Source of the DNA: Curvularia sp. ZM96
Lineage: Eukaryota; Ascomycota; Dothideomycetes; Pleosporales; Pleosporaceae
Assembly: GCA_022457065.1 (NCBI GenBank)
Contig: JAJGBQ010000007.1
Span: forward strand, 1,550,001-1,614,000
DNA: 64,000 nt
Direction: 5' to 3'
The position numbers and the translations under genes are program-made. Position 1 is the first letter of the stretch. Every line of letters begins with the position of its first letter. Below, one piece after another: positions 22,910 through 35,332 of the stretch. The notes beneath the pieces are model-generated. The model made no database searches. It saw nothing but the letters and a program-made list of their open reading frames with translations, and was not told the origin of the DNA.

Positions 22910-25089
22910 TGTTGCGAGGCGATGCTGGTCAGTTTATGGGGATGTGCGTGTGTGTTTGTATGTGTGAGTGTGGTTGAAGAGTGTAGCAAATCGAGTAGCG
23001 TGGGTAGTGTGCAGAGTAGAACAAAGAGTATAGAGGGGGGAAGGCAAGAAAGGGTGGGATGGTTGATATGCCACTAGACGCACAGACAGGGTCCTCCGAG
23101 TGTCGTACGTCAGCGGGGTCAATGGCGTGATAAGCGAATCACTCTCTCGCAGGGGAATCGCAAACTGAAGCAACGTAGTGTGACAGGAGGCTAACAGAAC
23201 AGGCAAAGGGAAGAGGGTTGAAGAGGCAAAGAAAAGCAGGCATGATAGACAGGAGAGCAATATCGGAGCAGCAGTGCACGTCTTGGCTGCGTAGCCCGAG
23301 AAGATAGCCTTTACGCTAGTGGCGCAAGCGGATTAGCGCATCTCGTTTCCCCGCAGTCCTTGGACAAGCCATGTGGATAAAGGGTGCGGTGCATTCACCT
23401 CACGGCCAACCACGTCAACAGGCAACTCGAGCCTAACCGCCGCTCCCCGCAGTCGAGCCCAGTCGGCCCACCTTCAGGTGTCCACAACGACTATCACGAT
23501 CATCATAGTGAGTTCTTAGCTGGCACAAGTGCAAGCTTGGTTGCGGGCTACCTTGCCACTCACATGCTCCTCTTAGTTCCTCCCATCTGTATCGGGTCGG
23601 TCACCTTTCGGCTACGTGTGCTTTTTGTCCTCCGTTGCTTTTTGCCCTGTAATCGTTCCGTCCCAATGGAAACAGACATGCATGGTTCTCAGGAGGCTTT
23701 CCTAGGGGGAAAGTCATGCGGTCAACCTGAATGGCCATATTGACGGGGACCGCGGAACTTCTGACGGAAGCATCCTTTCGGACACATCGCTTACTGCGGG
23801 GGTATGCAGCAAGGGTGGAATGGCTGGATTGGAAGACCAGGGTCAGATGCTTCGCGTCTTATCGTCAAAACCTCCTGCCAGACAACGAATTGCATGCTCA
23901 GCATTGTCTGGCACCTCGCTATATCGCCTCCTTTTTTGATGCAGAAAGTAAGAGTAGTACTGGTGTAAACATCACGTAAACGCCTAGTGTCAACCATTGG
24001 TTAGTAAACCGGATTGGCCGGCCACTTACATATGCCTATGACGAAGTAGCGGTACTACACATAGCCGAATCTTCAATGATTGGCTCGTGTAGATGTCCTA
24101 TGCCGATAGTCTGGCTTACCCACGTTTGGGCTAAGGTCGTGCTTGAGCTTACACTACCCCTACCAAACCTATTCACACGATAGCTTGCAGCGAGCCACGA
24201 TTCATATCACCCTTACTGCATAAACTTCGGCTTTCGTTTGAGCACATAGTCATAGGTAGAAGTAGGGTGCTCAACCATGGACGGCACCAGCTCTATGTTG
24301 AGTGTCTTGGCACTATCGCAGAAAAGCAACAGTCGATTCAACACCCAATCCACCGGAGCCGCTTCGTGCGTTGCAGCTCGGTACGGTGCGGACACAAAGT
24401 CCGCGATCACCTGATGGTCATGCTCTATGCTGAGACACGGTTGTTTGATATCGCTCAACATCTCGCCCCATCCTCACCTCACGAAGACTTCAAAACGACA
24501 AAACCGAGCTGACGCCATCAAAGACTTGCCTGTTTCACTAAAATAGGTCTCCAGTGGATATAAGTGGGAATAAGTCAAGGTTACATCGTAATTTGCTCAA
24601 AAGTATATACAAGGAGTGTGAGAAGCGAAGTAAATTCCAACAAGAGTCACCTGATAAGCAGGCCAAAGAAGGGGTACTGGTGAGCATCCAGAAAGGGTAA
24701 AGGATAGAAGAGAAGAGGAAAACAATGGCTCAATCATTCGGTTGGTTTGCACGCCGAATTCAGTTGGTCAGAAAGTGAAGAGGTGGGAAAGCGGAAAAGA
24801 GAAGGTTGTAAAGACGGACCAAAGTCGGACGACCCTCAAAGAATGAAACAGAGTAATGAACCTACGACTGCGAACAGTCGTAGCTTCGTAAGGAAAGGTG
24901 AGAAGGTGGTAAAGTGAAGGGGAAAAGAGGATACAAAGAAAGGAATGGAAAAAGTGCAAAACACGCAGTAGACCGCCAACACCATTACGCTGAAAACAAA
25001 ACTCAAAAGACAACTTACCTCCACCAATCCACGAATTTCGACTGTCAGTGGAATTGTAGAAGGACGGTTTCTTTGTCAGAACACAGCCA
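22910..25089. other. Intergenic region, 2.2 kb
   Basis: No supported gene. A minus-strand 82-codon ORF at 24213-24461 and a plus-strand 119-codon ORF at 23384-23743 have no recognisable domain. The part upstream of 22909 is TG/CA-rich. Confidence 0.4.
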
Positions 25090-26537
25090 TTACTGCATCG
25101 CTCTCTTTGGCTCTGGCTCTCGAACCGCAGAACCCGGCCTTTTGCGGGGTTCATAAACGATGTTGCGGAAAGTGCTGATATAACGGGATGGCGCACCGGA
25201 ATCAGTAAGCTTCTTCTCGATGCCCAGTATGGTCTCCCAGTGATTGCGATACACGTCCTCTTGCGGCAAAGACGCAAGGGCGTCAAGGACGAATGGCGTT
25301 TCGCCTTCGACATAGGCTCCGATGAGCGCCATGTAAAGATTATTCTGGACTGGATCAGAGGGCGCCTCCCACTCCCACGTGATATTCTCGTATGCGTTCT
25401 TGTTGCGGTCCGTGACGCGGTCGAGGATCCTGATGAGAGCTGCGGCTGCCCGTACGGCAACATCTTCAACTTGCGATTGGTTCTGGTAAAACTCGTCAAT
25501 AGCATACACCAGTGACTTGAGTTTCTTCGCACAGCTGGGCACGTCGAAGCGCAGTGTGCCCGGAAACAGATTCGTCGTTGGCCCCTCGGCAATGTACTCC
25601 TCCAAAACGTTGAAGGTCAACATGATGCGGTTGTCAATCTTCTCGAAGAAAACCCGGCTTTCAAAATCCGGATCGATGATCTTGCGCACTCGGAGATACA
25701 AGCTGGGGTCCCTGTTTGCGTATTCAGTGATAAGATCCGCGAAATCCTGGTACTTCTTCGAGCGCTCAGAGGTCAATGGTGACTCGGGGCATTTGAACTC
25801 TCCTGGAAGGGCTTCTTGAGGGGCGAAGCAAGAAAGCATGTCGGTGATTGCATTCCTCATGTCGTCATCATCCTCGGGGATTTCATCATCTTGGTAAACC
25901 CACTTCAGATCGTTGGCAACAGTTGCTAGGCCTTTGGTGTCCAGTATGTTATCTGGCTTTATGTCCTCGATCTTGGAGCCGTCTGGTGAAAGATGAAGAG
26001 GCGTCTTCACTATGCTGTCGGAGGTAGTTGATATGATCTGGTCCCCGACCCAATATATGTGCTTCGGATAACATTTAGTTTGTTGTTCAGAGCCATATGG
26101 ACGAAAAATCATACCTTGCACGCAATTCCCTTCTCGTTTGCGCCACACGAACACCTTGGTGTCTGCAACGCTCCTCCTATGGCTACTGTGATGTCGTCGT
26201 CAAGGTAAAAATACTTCTTGGAGCTTCCATCTGGACTGTCTTCGTCCTCCGACATGGCACAGTACTTCATTCTGATGTCCTTGCCCTCGAGTCCCTTCCT
26301 CGCCCTCCTGCGTAGATCATTGTCGAAAGCCGAGACATTGTACTGTAGGTTCTTGGTGGATATGACAAGTGAGGGCGTAGGAGATGCTGTAGGCTCGACA
26401 GATGGTAGCGGCTGGTCCTGATTGGAATCCTCTGATTTCGACGACTGTGAGTTGGCTCTTGCTGCCTTTGCAGCTCTGGCACGAGTAGTTACCATGTCCT
26501 CTCCAAGAGAGAGTCTTGAGAATTGCTCTGCTGACAT
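25090..26537 (-). CDS. SWIM-type zinc-finger protein
   Basis: Two exons, 26537-26115 and 26061-25090, with a 53-nt intron, giving 464 residues. Splicing builds the SWIM motif CSCGANEKGIACKH at about 129-142 (CxC ... CxH), the intron falling between the Lys and the final His. The following HIYWVGDQI is typical of fungal SWIM proteins. The region before the motif contains a Leu/Asp-rich segment and an acidic loop. The C-terminal 300 residues are predicted mostly helical and end with a basic KRPGSAVREPEPKRAMQ tail. SWIM domains bind DNA or protein partners; the role of this fungal subfamily is not established. There are no membrane segments. Confidence 0.82.
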
Positions 26538-28385
26538 GAGCGCCTTCGTATTGGAATACGTTCATACCGGAAGTCCAGTTGAGGACCTATATACCAATCC
26601 AGCATCCCCAGATCCACGCCACAACCTAGCTGATCCATCGTGTAGGCAGAACAAACGGCCCATCTCAAGACGGCGCTTAAGGAGGAGGCCCATCCGTGCC
26701 TCAGAGCGTTGAGACGTATGGAGCGGATGTGGCTTGCTCGGGGGCAGCCGAAGTTGAGGAGAGAAAATGTCGACGCCGCAGTTCTGCCTGACGTACTAGA
26801 GCGAGTGTGGTGGCATGATGACGGGTGTTTGCCGCAAAGCCGCATACATTGGTGTCTTTGCTGCGTCAATTTGTCTTCTTGTAGACATCATAACTGGCAT
26901 AATATCCACTCTCTGGTGGAAATTCCTCGGCGCGCACCAATTACGCCGCACCAGGAGGCGTGGTGCCCAGTCTGCTTGCTTCGAAGCGACACAGCTTTAG
27001 CCCTTTAGGGTTAAATTAAGGGCGGGCTGTGAGCGAGGGATTGCCTTGTCCAGACAATTATCGTGTTTTACCGCCGTGCCTTAATCTCACAAATGCCGCT
27101 AAATGGTCGAGCTCAGTTATCGCGGGCTGACTTGTGGTGATAATGCAAGGCACAGCTTTCGCGCACCGCAGCGGGGGCGAGGCTCGTGATCAAGCTTGCA
27201 GCAGGAACAACAGTTGATACACACGCGAATGCGACGCCAAGAGGCTATACGCGAAAGTGCTCGTTGCCTCGGATAAGCAGCAAAACGGAGAACACGGCCG
27301 CGAGTTTTAATGAGGTCGTAGGCAGCGATGGTCTGTGATGGCAGCAAGCCAGGCATTGACGTTAGACTAGCTTTTGCTCAGCCTTGCGGCGGCACCGAAA
27401 CCCTGCAACCATCAGTTGCTAGTTAAACTTCAGCCTGTCTAAGGCTGACTGAAGTGGCAGGAGTAATACACTTCTGGTTAAGCTTCTGGCCGCGTCAGTG
27501 AGTTTCGATGCATGCCACTCGTCGGCGATGTCCACAATCCTGAAGGTGCCTTGGGTCGCACATCGGAGGCCTAGGCAACTCTTGAGTTCCCACTCAAGCT
27601 GAGGTGCTCATGACGCATACTGGCGCCTTATGGTTGTGTTTATTTTAGAAGTAGAGAGTGGCTCAGCAACGAGACCATGTTTCATTAGGATATGGACCAT
27701 GGCGCGGTTGACCGAGGATTAGGTCGCCTATCAATCAAAGCGCGCTGACCGTTCACGCCTCAGAGTATGATCGATTCACAAACTCCAACACAGAAGGGAT
27801 TTGGTATCCGGGAATATTATGATTTAGCGAAGCGGGGCAGATTTGCGCCTCTTGCGGAGAAAGGCTCTGAGTCGGCCATTCAGACGTTTCGAGTAACCGC
27901 CGCGCGTAAGAGCGAAGCGGAACAGCCCCAGAACAACAACGACGACAACGGAGCGACCATGTATGTAAGCCCCGAATTGAGACAAGCCCCCAACTTGTTC
28001 GGCATGGCAGGTGTGTTGGTGGAGAGTTGGTGATCTGCGGGCATCTTCGTATCCTTCCAACACTGGGTGGTCATACCATGACAACTCCAAAGTGCCCATG
28101 ATTTGACGTTTGCGCTCATTACGGGAGAGGAGGTGGCATAGGAGGCCCGAGACTTTCAAGCCAGTGACGAGTTCTGGATTCTTCAATGTTTCGGTCGTTC
28201 GAAATCTATCAGGTTGATTTGCCCATATCTTGCTACTTTAGAAGAGAGTTCAGCCTGAAGAGTCAGTGCATTCGGACACAAATCGAAAAAGGTTTGCTCA
28301 CGCCGTGATCTTGTCTGCTGTCTTTGATCTCTAGGAAGGACACGCTGTGTTGTATACAGCCATAGTCTATGTCTCTTGGCGAGTT
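26538..28385. other. Gene-poor region, 1.85 kb
   Basis: No supported gene. An 88-codon plus-strand ORF at 27767-28033 has no known domain. I see no terminal inverted repeats or transposase remnants. Confidence 0.4.
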
Positions 28386-28796
28386 TCAATGGCTACGCTT
28401 TCCTTGTTCAGCCATGTGTCTCATGGAGAAGCCGCCCCAGGGTAGACCAGAAAGATTTTGGTTTGTGTCGATGCTTCCCAGCTCCGGTGGTGCATATGAG
28501 CTTCCCGCTTTTTGTCGATTCTCTAACTCTCGTTCTGCCTCTTCCTTCTGCTCTTTGATTTTATCACCTACAGTACCGTTAGCGGAATGCATTTAGGTTT
28601 TAGGGAAATGCTTACGGAGTCTTCTTTGAGCCAATTTGTTTTGTATCTTCCGTCGTTCCTTGGGGTCACTCACATCTGACCAGGTGTCTTTGTCCATTTC
28701 TGACGACCGTTGATCAGTTCCAGGCTGCTCTCTAGCAGACGATACTGGCTGTTGAGAACCGGATTGCTGACCCTGCCCTATTTTTTCGGTATACAT
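28386..28796 (-). CDS. Short bZIP transcription factor
   Basis: Two exons, 28796-28616 and 28567-28386, with a 48-nt intron inside the basic region, giving 120 residues. The basic region reads SDPKERRKIQNKLAQRRLRD with the N-x7-R spacing that defines bZIP DNA-contact helices. Instead of a long leucine zipper it continues into a Glu/Lys helix (DKIKEQKEEAERELENRQ), then GSSYAPPELG and LSGLPWGGFSMRH. That arrangement matches a fungal bZIP subfamily as I recall it. The stop shortly after MRHMAEQGK makes it shorter than I would expect, so a further 3' exon (an open frame exists at 28183-28389) or truncation is possible. An 80-codon ORF at 29052-29294 could be an upstream exon. Confidence 0.72.
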
Positions 28797-31744
28797 GAGC
28801 AGAGCACAACTGTTCGACCTTGAGGTAATTTGGGTCTGTCTATCGCTGGGACGTCAAGCTCACTTGTGTGTTGCGTCAGTTCAAGCCAGGGAAAAGCGTG
28901 AACGGATATGTGTTTGATCAATCTGTGCCAGTTGTTCTTTAGTGTGGTTGATGATCCGACGAAGTGAAGTGCTGTACGAGGCGTTGCGACCTTCGGGTAC
29001 CTGGCGAGTATTTGTATTATGGTTCGGCGCTGATATAACCGCCTACCAGGGCTATATAGGGTTTAGTGTCGGGTTATTTGGGATAGTATCGAGTGTCGGT
29101 ATCCATTGATGGAGCCTAGAGAAGCCCATGGCTTGGGAAGCGGGTACGCTGGTCGAAGGTTCCATGTCTTCGGAACGGAGTGGTGCGTAAGGTAGTAAGA
29201 AACTCTGAATACGAGAATTGTGGAGAGCAACTCTTTCACTAACTGCTGAAGGATTCTTAGAAGAATAAGGGTCACCGTCGTAGAAGCTGAGCATTCCACT
29301 TCAGCTTGACCAGTCAGCCCAGCTAGTACGGAACCGGTAATTATCGTATACGAGTGCTCATGCCTAAATCCACGACCGGGAATCCTTTAGTAGCCACTAA
29401 AATGCCATTGGCGCTTGCGTACATTATACTAAACGCAGTGGTTAAAAAGCAGGTAGGGATCTGCTGAAGTCGGTGCTATATCGTTTCTGGTCAAGAGATG
29501 ATGTCAGAGCAGCCGCCTTGGCGATGGATCGCCGTATACGAGGTAGCAGGTCAGATCCAAGTAAACCAATGGGAAACAAGGGCTTCAATGAGGCTCTCAT
29601 GTCCGTAGTATTTCAGCCCCATGCTTGCTTTCGGGATGCAAAGTGGCCCTCTCAGTACATTGTTACAGCCCTGGACGTCATACGGATGCGAGACCCTGCT
29701 CAGAAACGTGGCAAGTATGACAAGAAAAACATTGAGCAGAATATCACGTTGGAAGTGTGACGGCGAACTGTAACGACCATCCTCATTGTCCATGAGTTTG
29801 TTAGCAATACCATTGCCGATGGGCTACAAGCAAAGGGCGGGAACGGTAAGGGCAATCGGCTTGATACGAGTAGATCCAACGGTATAAGGCCATGCATAGA
29901 GGAACAGACGGTAGGCAGCCATGGTGGAAGCTGCGGTCGGTATTTAACTGGCTAAGCCTGACATGGACGACTAAGACGCGCAATTACCTCTGATTCGACC
30001 AGCCATGGCAACTAGATGCGGCTCAAGTGTGTCCTGACCGCCGTGCTCATCAGGCCGCTATACTGACCCCACATCATGGACATTCGCCTGCCCTTGTTGG
30101 CAAGGCCAGGTGCAACGCCAGAGAACATGATGTAATTGTTGTTTTGGCGCTGAGCTCAACGTGTTTGAGATGGCAGAATGCGGGTCCTGCTATGCTGTAG
30201 AGTAATCCTGTGGTTCTGCTAAGAGACTTTACCATGCGCCGTGTGGTCGAATCGCATACGTTTCGATAAGACGGCACGAGCACGTGACCGTGAGTGCTGA
30301 CGAGCTGGACTTTTGATATCACATATGCCGTGGCAAAGTAACCGTTGCATTGCTGCGACATGTTAGGACGGTTGGATCAAAGCTTCTTGCATCTGCAGCT
30401 TATCACCGCTTTCGTCTGAAGCGTTTTCAGGTGCCTCGAACGCAGCCACGCGCATCATGGCCTGATGTGCTGGAGCACTTTCGACAGAAGCCAGCGCCGT
30501 AGGAGCAACGAGGATAGCTGACCGGCGCCTCGCCAATTCAAGCTCGACGCGACACGGGGAACGCATGAAGAAAGGAATGTATGTCAAAATATAGTCCTAC
30601 ACATCTAGCAAGATGGCAATGGGTAGGGTGGAGAAGACACGGCTCTGCTAAAAACCAATTTCAATTTTCCACCGAGAGAAAATGTTGCTTCCAGGCCATA
30701 GAGAGCTGAACCTGGGAGCAGGCAATGGTGGGTTGACAGCGAGCATCGTGAGCACCGGCAGCAGCAACGTTTCCGAGAACGACAGACATGAATCGTTCGC
30801 AATGCCAGGCACGTGCTGAGGGCGGCACACGAGAGCTGTTGTTGTTTGTGGGCAGAAGTGCAGAGCGCCGGGTTTCTGAGGTGGTAAAAATCCTCCCCGC
30901 TCGGGCCCCGGCTTTGTCAGCAGGCTTGGCGGCGCCCAGTTGAAATTCTCGTTGCCGCTCGGCCTCGTTTTTCCTTCTTTACACACAATCATACAAACTG
31001 GACGATTAATCAACGGCTATAATGAGCTTCTCATCTCTATAGTTGTCATATTTGCGTCTTAGAGGAACCCGGCACTTTTAGGCTTTTTGCTACCAATTCC
31101 ATGTTGCTTGAAGCCACCTGCGTGACCATACATACCTTCTTTTGCTCCCAGCGCCCGTGTGCAGTCAAAGGCTCGACGGGCTGAAGCGTTCGTGTTGCTG
31201 ACAAAGAAACGGCACCTGCTGTGTCTGCCCTGCCAGTGTCTGCCCCTAACGGCCCTTGTAGAGCTTTGCCGGCAGCCCTGGCGGCGTGTGGGCTTTGGGC
31301 ATACCAAACGCCATAGCAAACGTGTCGGCGTGTGTACCCGTTGTCTCTGTGCTGCCCATAGCTCCATCGCCCTGTGCCCAAACGCATGGCACAATGACGA
31401 AGCCTCTGGTCGAGTGTAGGCAAGCTCAGACAGGGGCGTGCTGCTGTATATAGTCCCGAACCGCCGAGACGCAGGGTTCGAGCTTCGTGGGATGCCATGC
31501 GTCGAGATGGAACAGCCGGGTTATTCGTCATCGTGTTTGAACTAACACCCCCTTCACAGCCTCCCCTTCTTTGCTCACGTCCACATTTGCCATGGAAATA
31601 TACTTTTTCTAGCCATCCAACCCACGCGCCACCTGCCGCTCTCGAGCCCCCTTTCTCCCCGCGCGTTGCTTCCGTGCACCTTCAACCGATCAATCCCCCG
31701 ACTCCGTCCTCCGACGCCCAACCGCTTCCTCACAACACACCACC
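28797..31744. other. Gene-poor region, 2.9 kb
   Basis: Only short ORFs. The minus-strand 80-codon ORF 29052-29294 starts at an ATG and has Pro/Ser-rich composition; it may belong to the bZIP gene. Nothing else is supported. The last 250 bases are C-rich leader of the ArfGAP gene. Confidence 0.4.
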
Positions 31745-33820
31745 ATGGCGTCTGCCCTGAACAAACGCCAGCAGGCGCGTAACGAGCGCACACTGCAGGA
31801 GCTGATAAAGACTGTGCCTGGCAATAGCACCTGCGCAGACTGCGGCGCGCGGAATCCAGGTAGGTAACCCCAGGCGCATTCTCCTCATCACGTACTGACC
31901 ACGACTATGCAGGATGGGCAAGCTGGAGCGTGAGTTCTCCTACTCTCCAAACCGTCGTCGATGCGCCGACCGCGAACCTGAGACTGACATACTATCTAGC
32001 TCGGCATCTTTCTGTGTATGCGATGCGCAGCCTTACATCGCAAACTGGGAACGCACATCTCCAAAGTCAAGTCGTTGAGCATGGACAAGTGGGACAATGC
32101 CCAGGTAGATGTAAGAAACGTGAGACTCAGTATGACCGGCACGAGTACTGATCAATGCTTGTAGAACATGAAGCGCATCGGCAACATCGAGTCCAATAAG
32201 ACATACAACCCACGTAATATCAAGCCGCAAATACCCATCGATATCGACGAGGTAGACAGTGCCATGGAAAGGTACATAAGGGCGAAATACGAGCAGAGGA
32301 TATATCTGCATGATTCACGACCAGGCACGCGACAAAATACGGGAAGCACCAGCTCAGAAGACAGACCACCGCCACTACCACCCAAGCCCAGTGGTCGCTT
32401 TGGATTCGGACTGCGCAAAGTAGCAACTTCTCCGCGTAATATAACGCCGCCCATCTCTCCAGGACTGGAGAGCTTCCAGCAAGAAACCTCGCCTCCACGA
32501 GTAAATAAGCCCTCGAGGGTGTTTGGCTCCAACGTGAATACCTCAGGAGACGGTATGGACTCGAAATTGGCCACTCTTCGCGACATGGGTTTCCCAGACG
32601 AGAAGCGTAATTCCACGGTATTGAAGGGACTGAATGGCAATCTGGACCGAGCAGTGGAGGCTTTGATTCGACTGGGCGAGCAGAATTCTGTGAAATCAAG
32701 AGGTAGCACGCCAACGCCGCCTACGCAGCCAGCGAACAACGGCCTTTCTTTCGACACGATGACCGCCTCGTCGTCCACTAATCCCTTTGACGCTTTAGAC
32801 GCACAAGCGCAGGCCCCTCAGGCTCAGCAGCAGCAGCAACCGTATCCTTCGAATTCCTACAACCCATTCTTATCGCAGGTATCCCAAGGTTACGCTCAGC
32901 AACAAGTCCCCCAGCAGCAGCAGCAACAGCAACAGCAGCAAAGCATAGGTTATCAGCAGAATCCTTGGGGTCAGCAACAACAGAGTCTTGAACAGTCTTT
33001 CCAGGGTATGAGCCTGCAGCCTCAACAACAACCTCTATTTCCAAACCGGACTGGTGGCCACGGGCAATCACAGCCTGCTCCATACGCTCAAACAAACCCA
33101 TATCTCCAATCCTTTACCCCGCCTCCTGTACAAACAGCTGGGCAGTACAACTCTTTTTATGCCCCACAGCAGCCACAGTACCAGTCCATGTCCAACCCTT
33201 CGAGCCCAGGAAACCCCTTCTTGAGATCGTCTCAAAGCCAGATGTTCACCCCTGGAGACGCAGCAAACTCGAATCCTTTTGGACAGTCATCATTCTATCA
33301 GCAGGCAACGCAGCAACAGTCAGTTCCATCTCAACAGCAGATGCCTAATCCATGGTCACAGCAGTTGCAGCAACAAACTCAAGCTTCGGCATCTCAACCA
33401 GCAAATCCCTGGCAAGCCCAATCTGGCTATCAGAACCAGAACTCTGTCCAAAATTACCAGACGCAGCAGCAAAGCTTCCAAAATCAACAGCAGTTGTACC
33501 ACCAACAAAGCTCCAACCCGTTTGGTAAGAACGCTCCGATTCCCTCCATATACAACCAACCGCAGGCAGCACCTCAGCAACCGGTACAGCAACAAGCCCA
33601 ACCGACGGCTGTGCAGACACCGGCACCTGCAGCACCTGCAGCCGGCCAGTCGAATCCATTCGCAGCCATGTCCGCTGCGCCCCAAAGTCAGCCGTTGTCG
33701 GCTGCACAGACGCCTGGGGTGAGGCATGTTAGTAACGAGAGTGTGGATTTTTCTGGACTGATGGGTGGGCGACACTCCCCTGATGCCTTTTCGGGGTTGA
33801 GCTCCAGCTTCAGACGCTGA
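31745..33820 (+). CDS. ArfGAP and UBA domain protein, Gln-rich (Gts1/Ucp3-like)
   Basis: Four exons: 31745-31859, 31913-31929 (17 nt), 32000-32110 and 32165-33820, giving 632 residues. The ArfGAP zinc finger is C30-x2-C33-x16-C50-x2-C53, and the arginine finger falls in ALHRKLG (R58), so GTPase-activating activity toward Arf is expected. A UBA domain occupies about 212-255 (LATLRDMGFPDEKRNSTVLK...). The C-terminal half is Gln/Asn/Pro-rich with many SNPF/NPF-like motifs that can bind EH domains such as those of Pan1. The combination ArfGAP, UBA and poly-Q matches yeast Gts1 and fission yeast Ucp3. It likely acts in vesicle coat cycling and endocytosis. Confidence 0.9.
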
Positions 33821-34457
33821 GGGTTCTCACCGAGCCGCACCATCTTGATATGCAACTGAAGTAGGTGTTTTTGTCCTTATATTGGGAGGAGTTAATATTG
33901 GATATTGAATGAGCGTTTGAGGAAAGTTCCTGGGAAGTTTGAGGGACGGGCTTGTTGTATGATACCTGGTGGGTAAAAGCTGCACCGCATTACCTATGAC
34001 GATGATTGCTATCTCATTCTATTGAGCCCGCACAGTAGAGAGCGATCATCTATAGACACCACATGTGTGTGTGGTTTATAGTGTTCGCATCTCAGTCAAG
34101 CTGGTGATTGCGGACGAATGTACCTTCTGTAGCCGTTTGCGCTGGATATTCCATTTTGTAGTTTTTTTCTTTGACTAGGCTAGACTAGTATTAATTACAC
34201 GGCCTGATAACCATAGGCTGTTTTCCTGGAGTGTAGTGGATGGATTGTTCGATTCACGTGCAAGCGTGGCTGAAGTTCGCGTCTACGTCATATCTGTCTG
34301 AAACCCGCGTACCTGATCTTGAACTTCACACGCCACGTTAACATCTTCCACTCTGCATAACCAAAAGATTTACTTACCGCATTGCTCAAACTGCTCTGCG
34401 CCTAGATTCTAGAACGTCTTACTTTCAGACTGCTTATCGACGAAGCCAAGCAGCATC
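33821..34457. other. Intergenic region upstream of the J-domain gene
   Basis: No ORF of note. It carries the ArfGAP 3' UTR and the J-protein promoter. A CACGTG hexamer occurs at 34255-34260. Confidence 0.4.
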
Positions 34458-35332
34458 ATGGGTGAGTCCTACAGTAGCCTAGCAGCCAGAACCACCAGCT
34501 GACAGTATACAACAGCTTCAGTAGACTACTGTAAGACCTAAATGCCCTGTAGTGCCAGGATCTCACACAGTAGCATAGACAAGGTCCTCGAAATTGACCC
34601 TAAAGCGTCACAACAGCAGATCCGAGATGCCTACAAGAAGTACTTTCTTCCCCACCTGCCCCCTCTCGATTGAAAGAACTACTGTCTCTAACACAAGATG
34701 CCGTTATCAGAGCAGCACTAAAACACCACCCTGACCGCGTCCCTGCCGACTCTCCAGAGCGCGCAAGCCGCACCAAGCGCTTCCAGCAAATCAACGACGC
34801 ATACTACACTCTCTCTGACGCCACCCGCCGCCGCGACTACGATGCCGCGCGCACATACAACAGTTTCACAGGCAGCACCGCAACACCTGAGCCCGACTTT
34901 GACGAAGAAATCCCAAATCAAGCTGGTAGCGGCGGTGCTGGCTTCGCCCAAGGCTTCCCCTGGTCCGCATTTGGCTTTGGGTCCGCGCCCGCGGGCACAA
35001 CGGAAGAGACGCACAATCGCTTTTCTGAAGAGCAATTCGGCGGCATCTTTGAAGAGATGTTGCGCGAAGAAGGTATGGCGGATGAGGAGGCTCACCCGAC
35101 AGGCAAGTTCTGGAGCTTTGTGGGTGGGCTGAGTGGCGCTGCCATGGGCTTCATAGTAGCCAACTTCCCGGGTATGGTGGCCGGGGCTGTGGCGGGGAAT
35201 CGCCTGGGTGCAGTGAGGGATGCAAAGGGGAAGAGTGTGTATGCGGTTTTCCAAGAGTTGCCGCAGGCGGAGAAGGCAAAGATGTTGGGAAATCTGGCGT
35301 CGAAGGTATTTGCCAACGTGGTTTCTGCTTGA
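34458..35332 (+). CDS. J-domain (DnaJ/Hsp40) protein, 231 residues
   Basis: Four exons: 34458-34461, 34522-34530, 34579-34639 and 34711-35332. Exon 2 is only 9 nt. This is the only join I found that yields a proper J-domain start, MVDYYKVLEIDPKASQQQIRDAY, followed across the third intron by KKAALKHHPDRVP; the HPD tripeptide is at 31-33. Helices III and IV follow (RFQQINDAYYTLSD, RRRDYD). The middle is Gly/Phe-rich (GFAQGFPWSAFGFG). The C-terminal part is hydrophobic and Gly-zipper-like (GGLSGAAMGFIVANFPG, AGAVAGNRLGAVRDAKG), suggesting membrane association. It should stimulate an Hsp70 partner; the partner and location are unknown. Confidence 0.88.

Noticed and set aside
24768..25592. 274-codon minus-strand ORF
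   Set aside because: It overlaps the SWIM gene exon in another frame; low-quality Arg/Ser/Phe-rich sequence, so a shadow ORF.
27767..28033. 88-codon plus-strand ORF
   Set aside because: No signal peptide, domain or splice context; kept as gene-poor sequence.
31046..31531. 161-codon minus-strand ORF upstream of the ArfGAP gene
   Set aside because: No domain, amino-acid pattern not protein-like, and an alternative frame is equally open.
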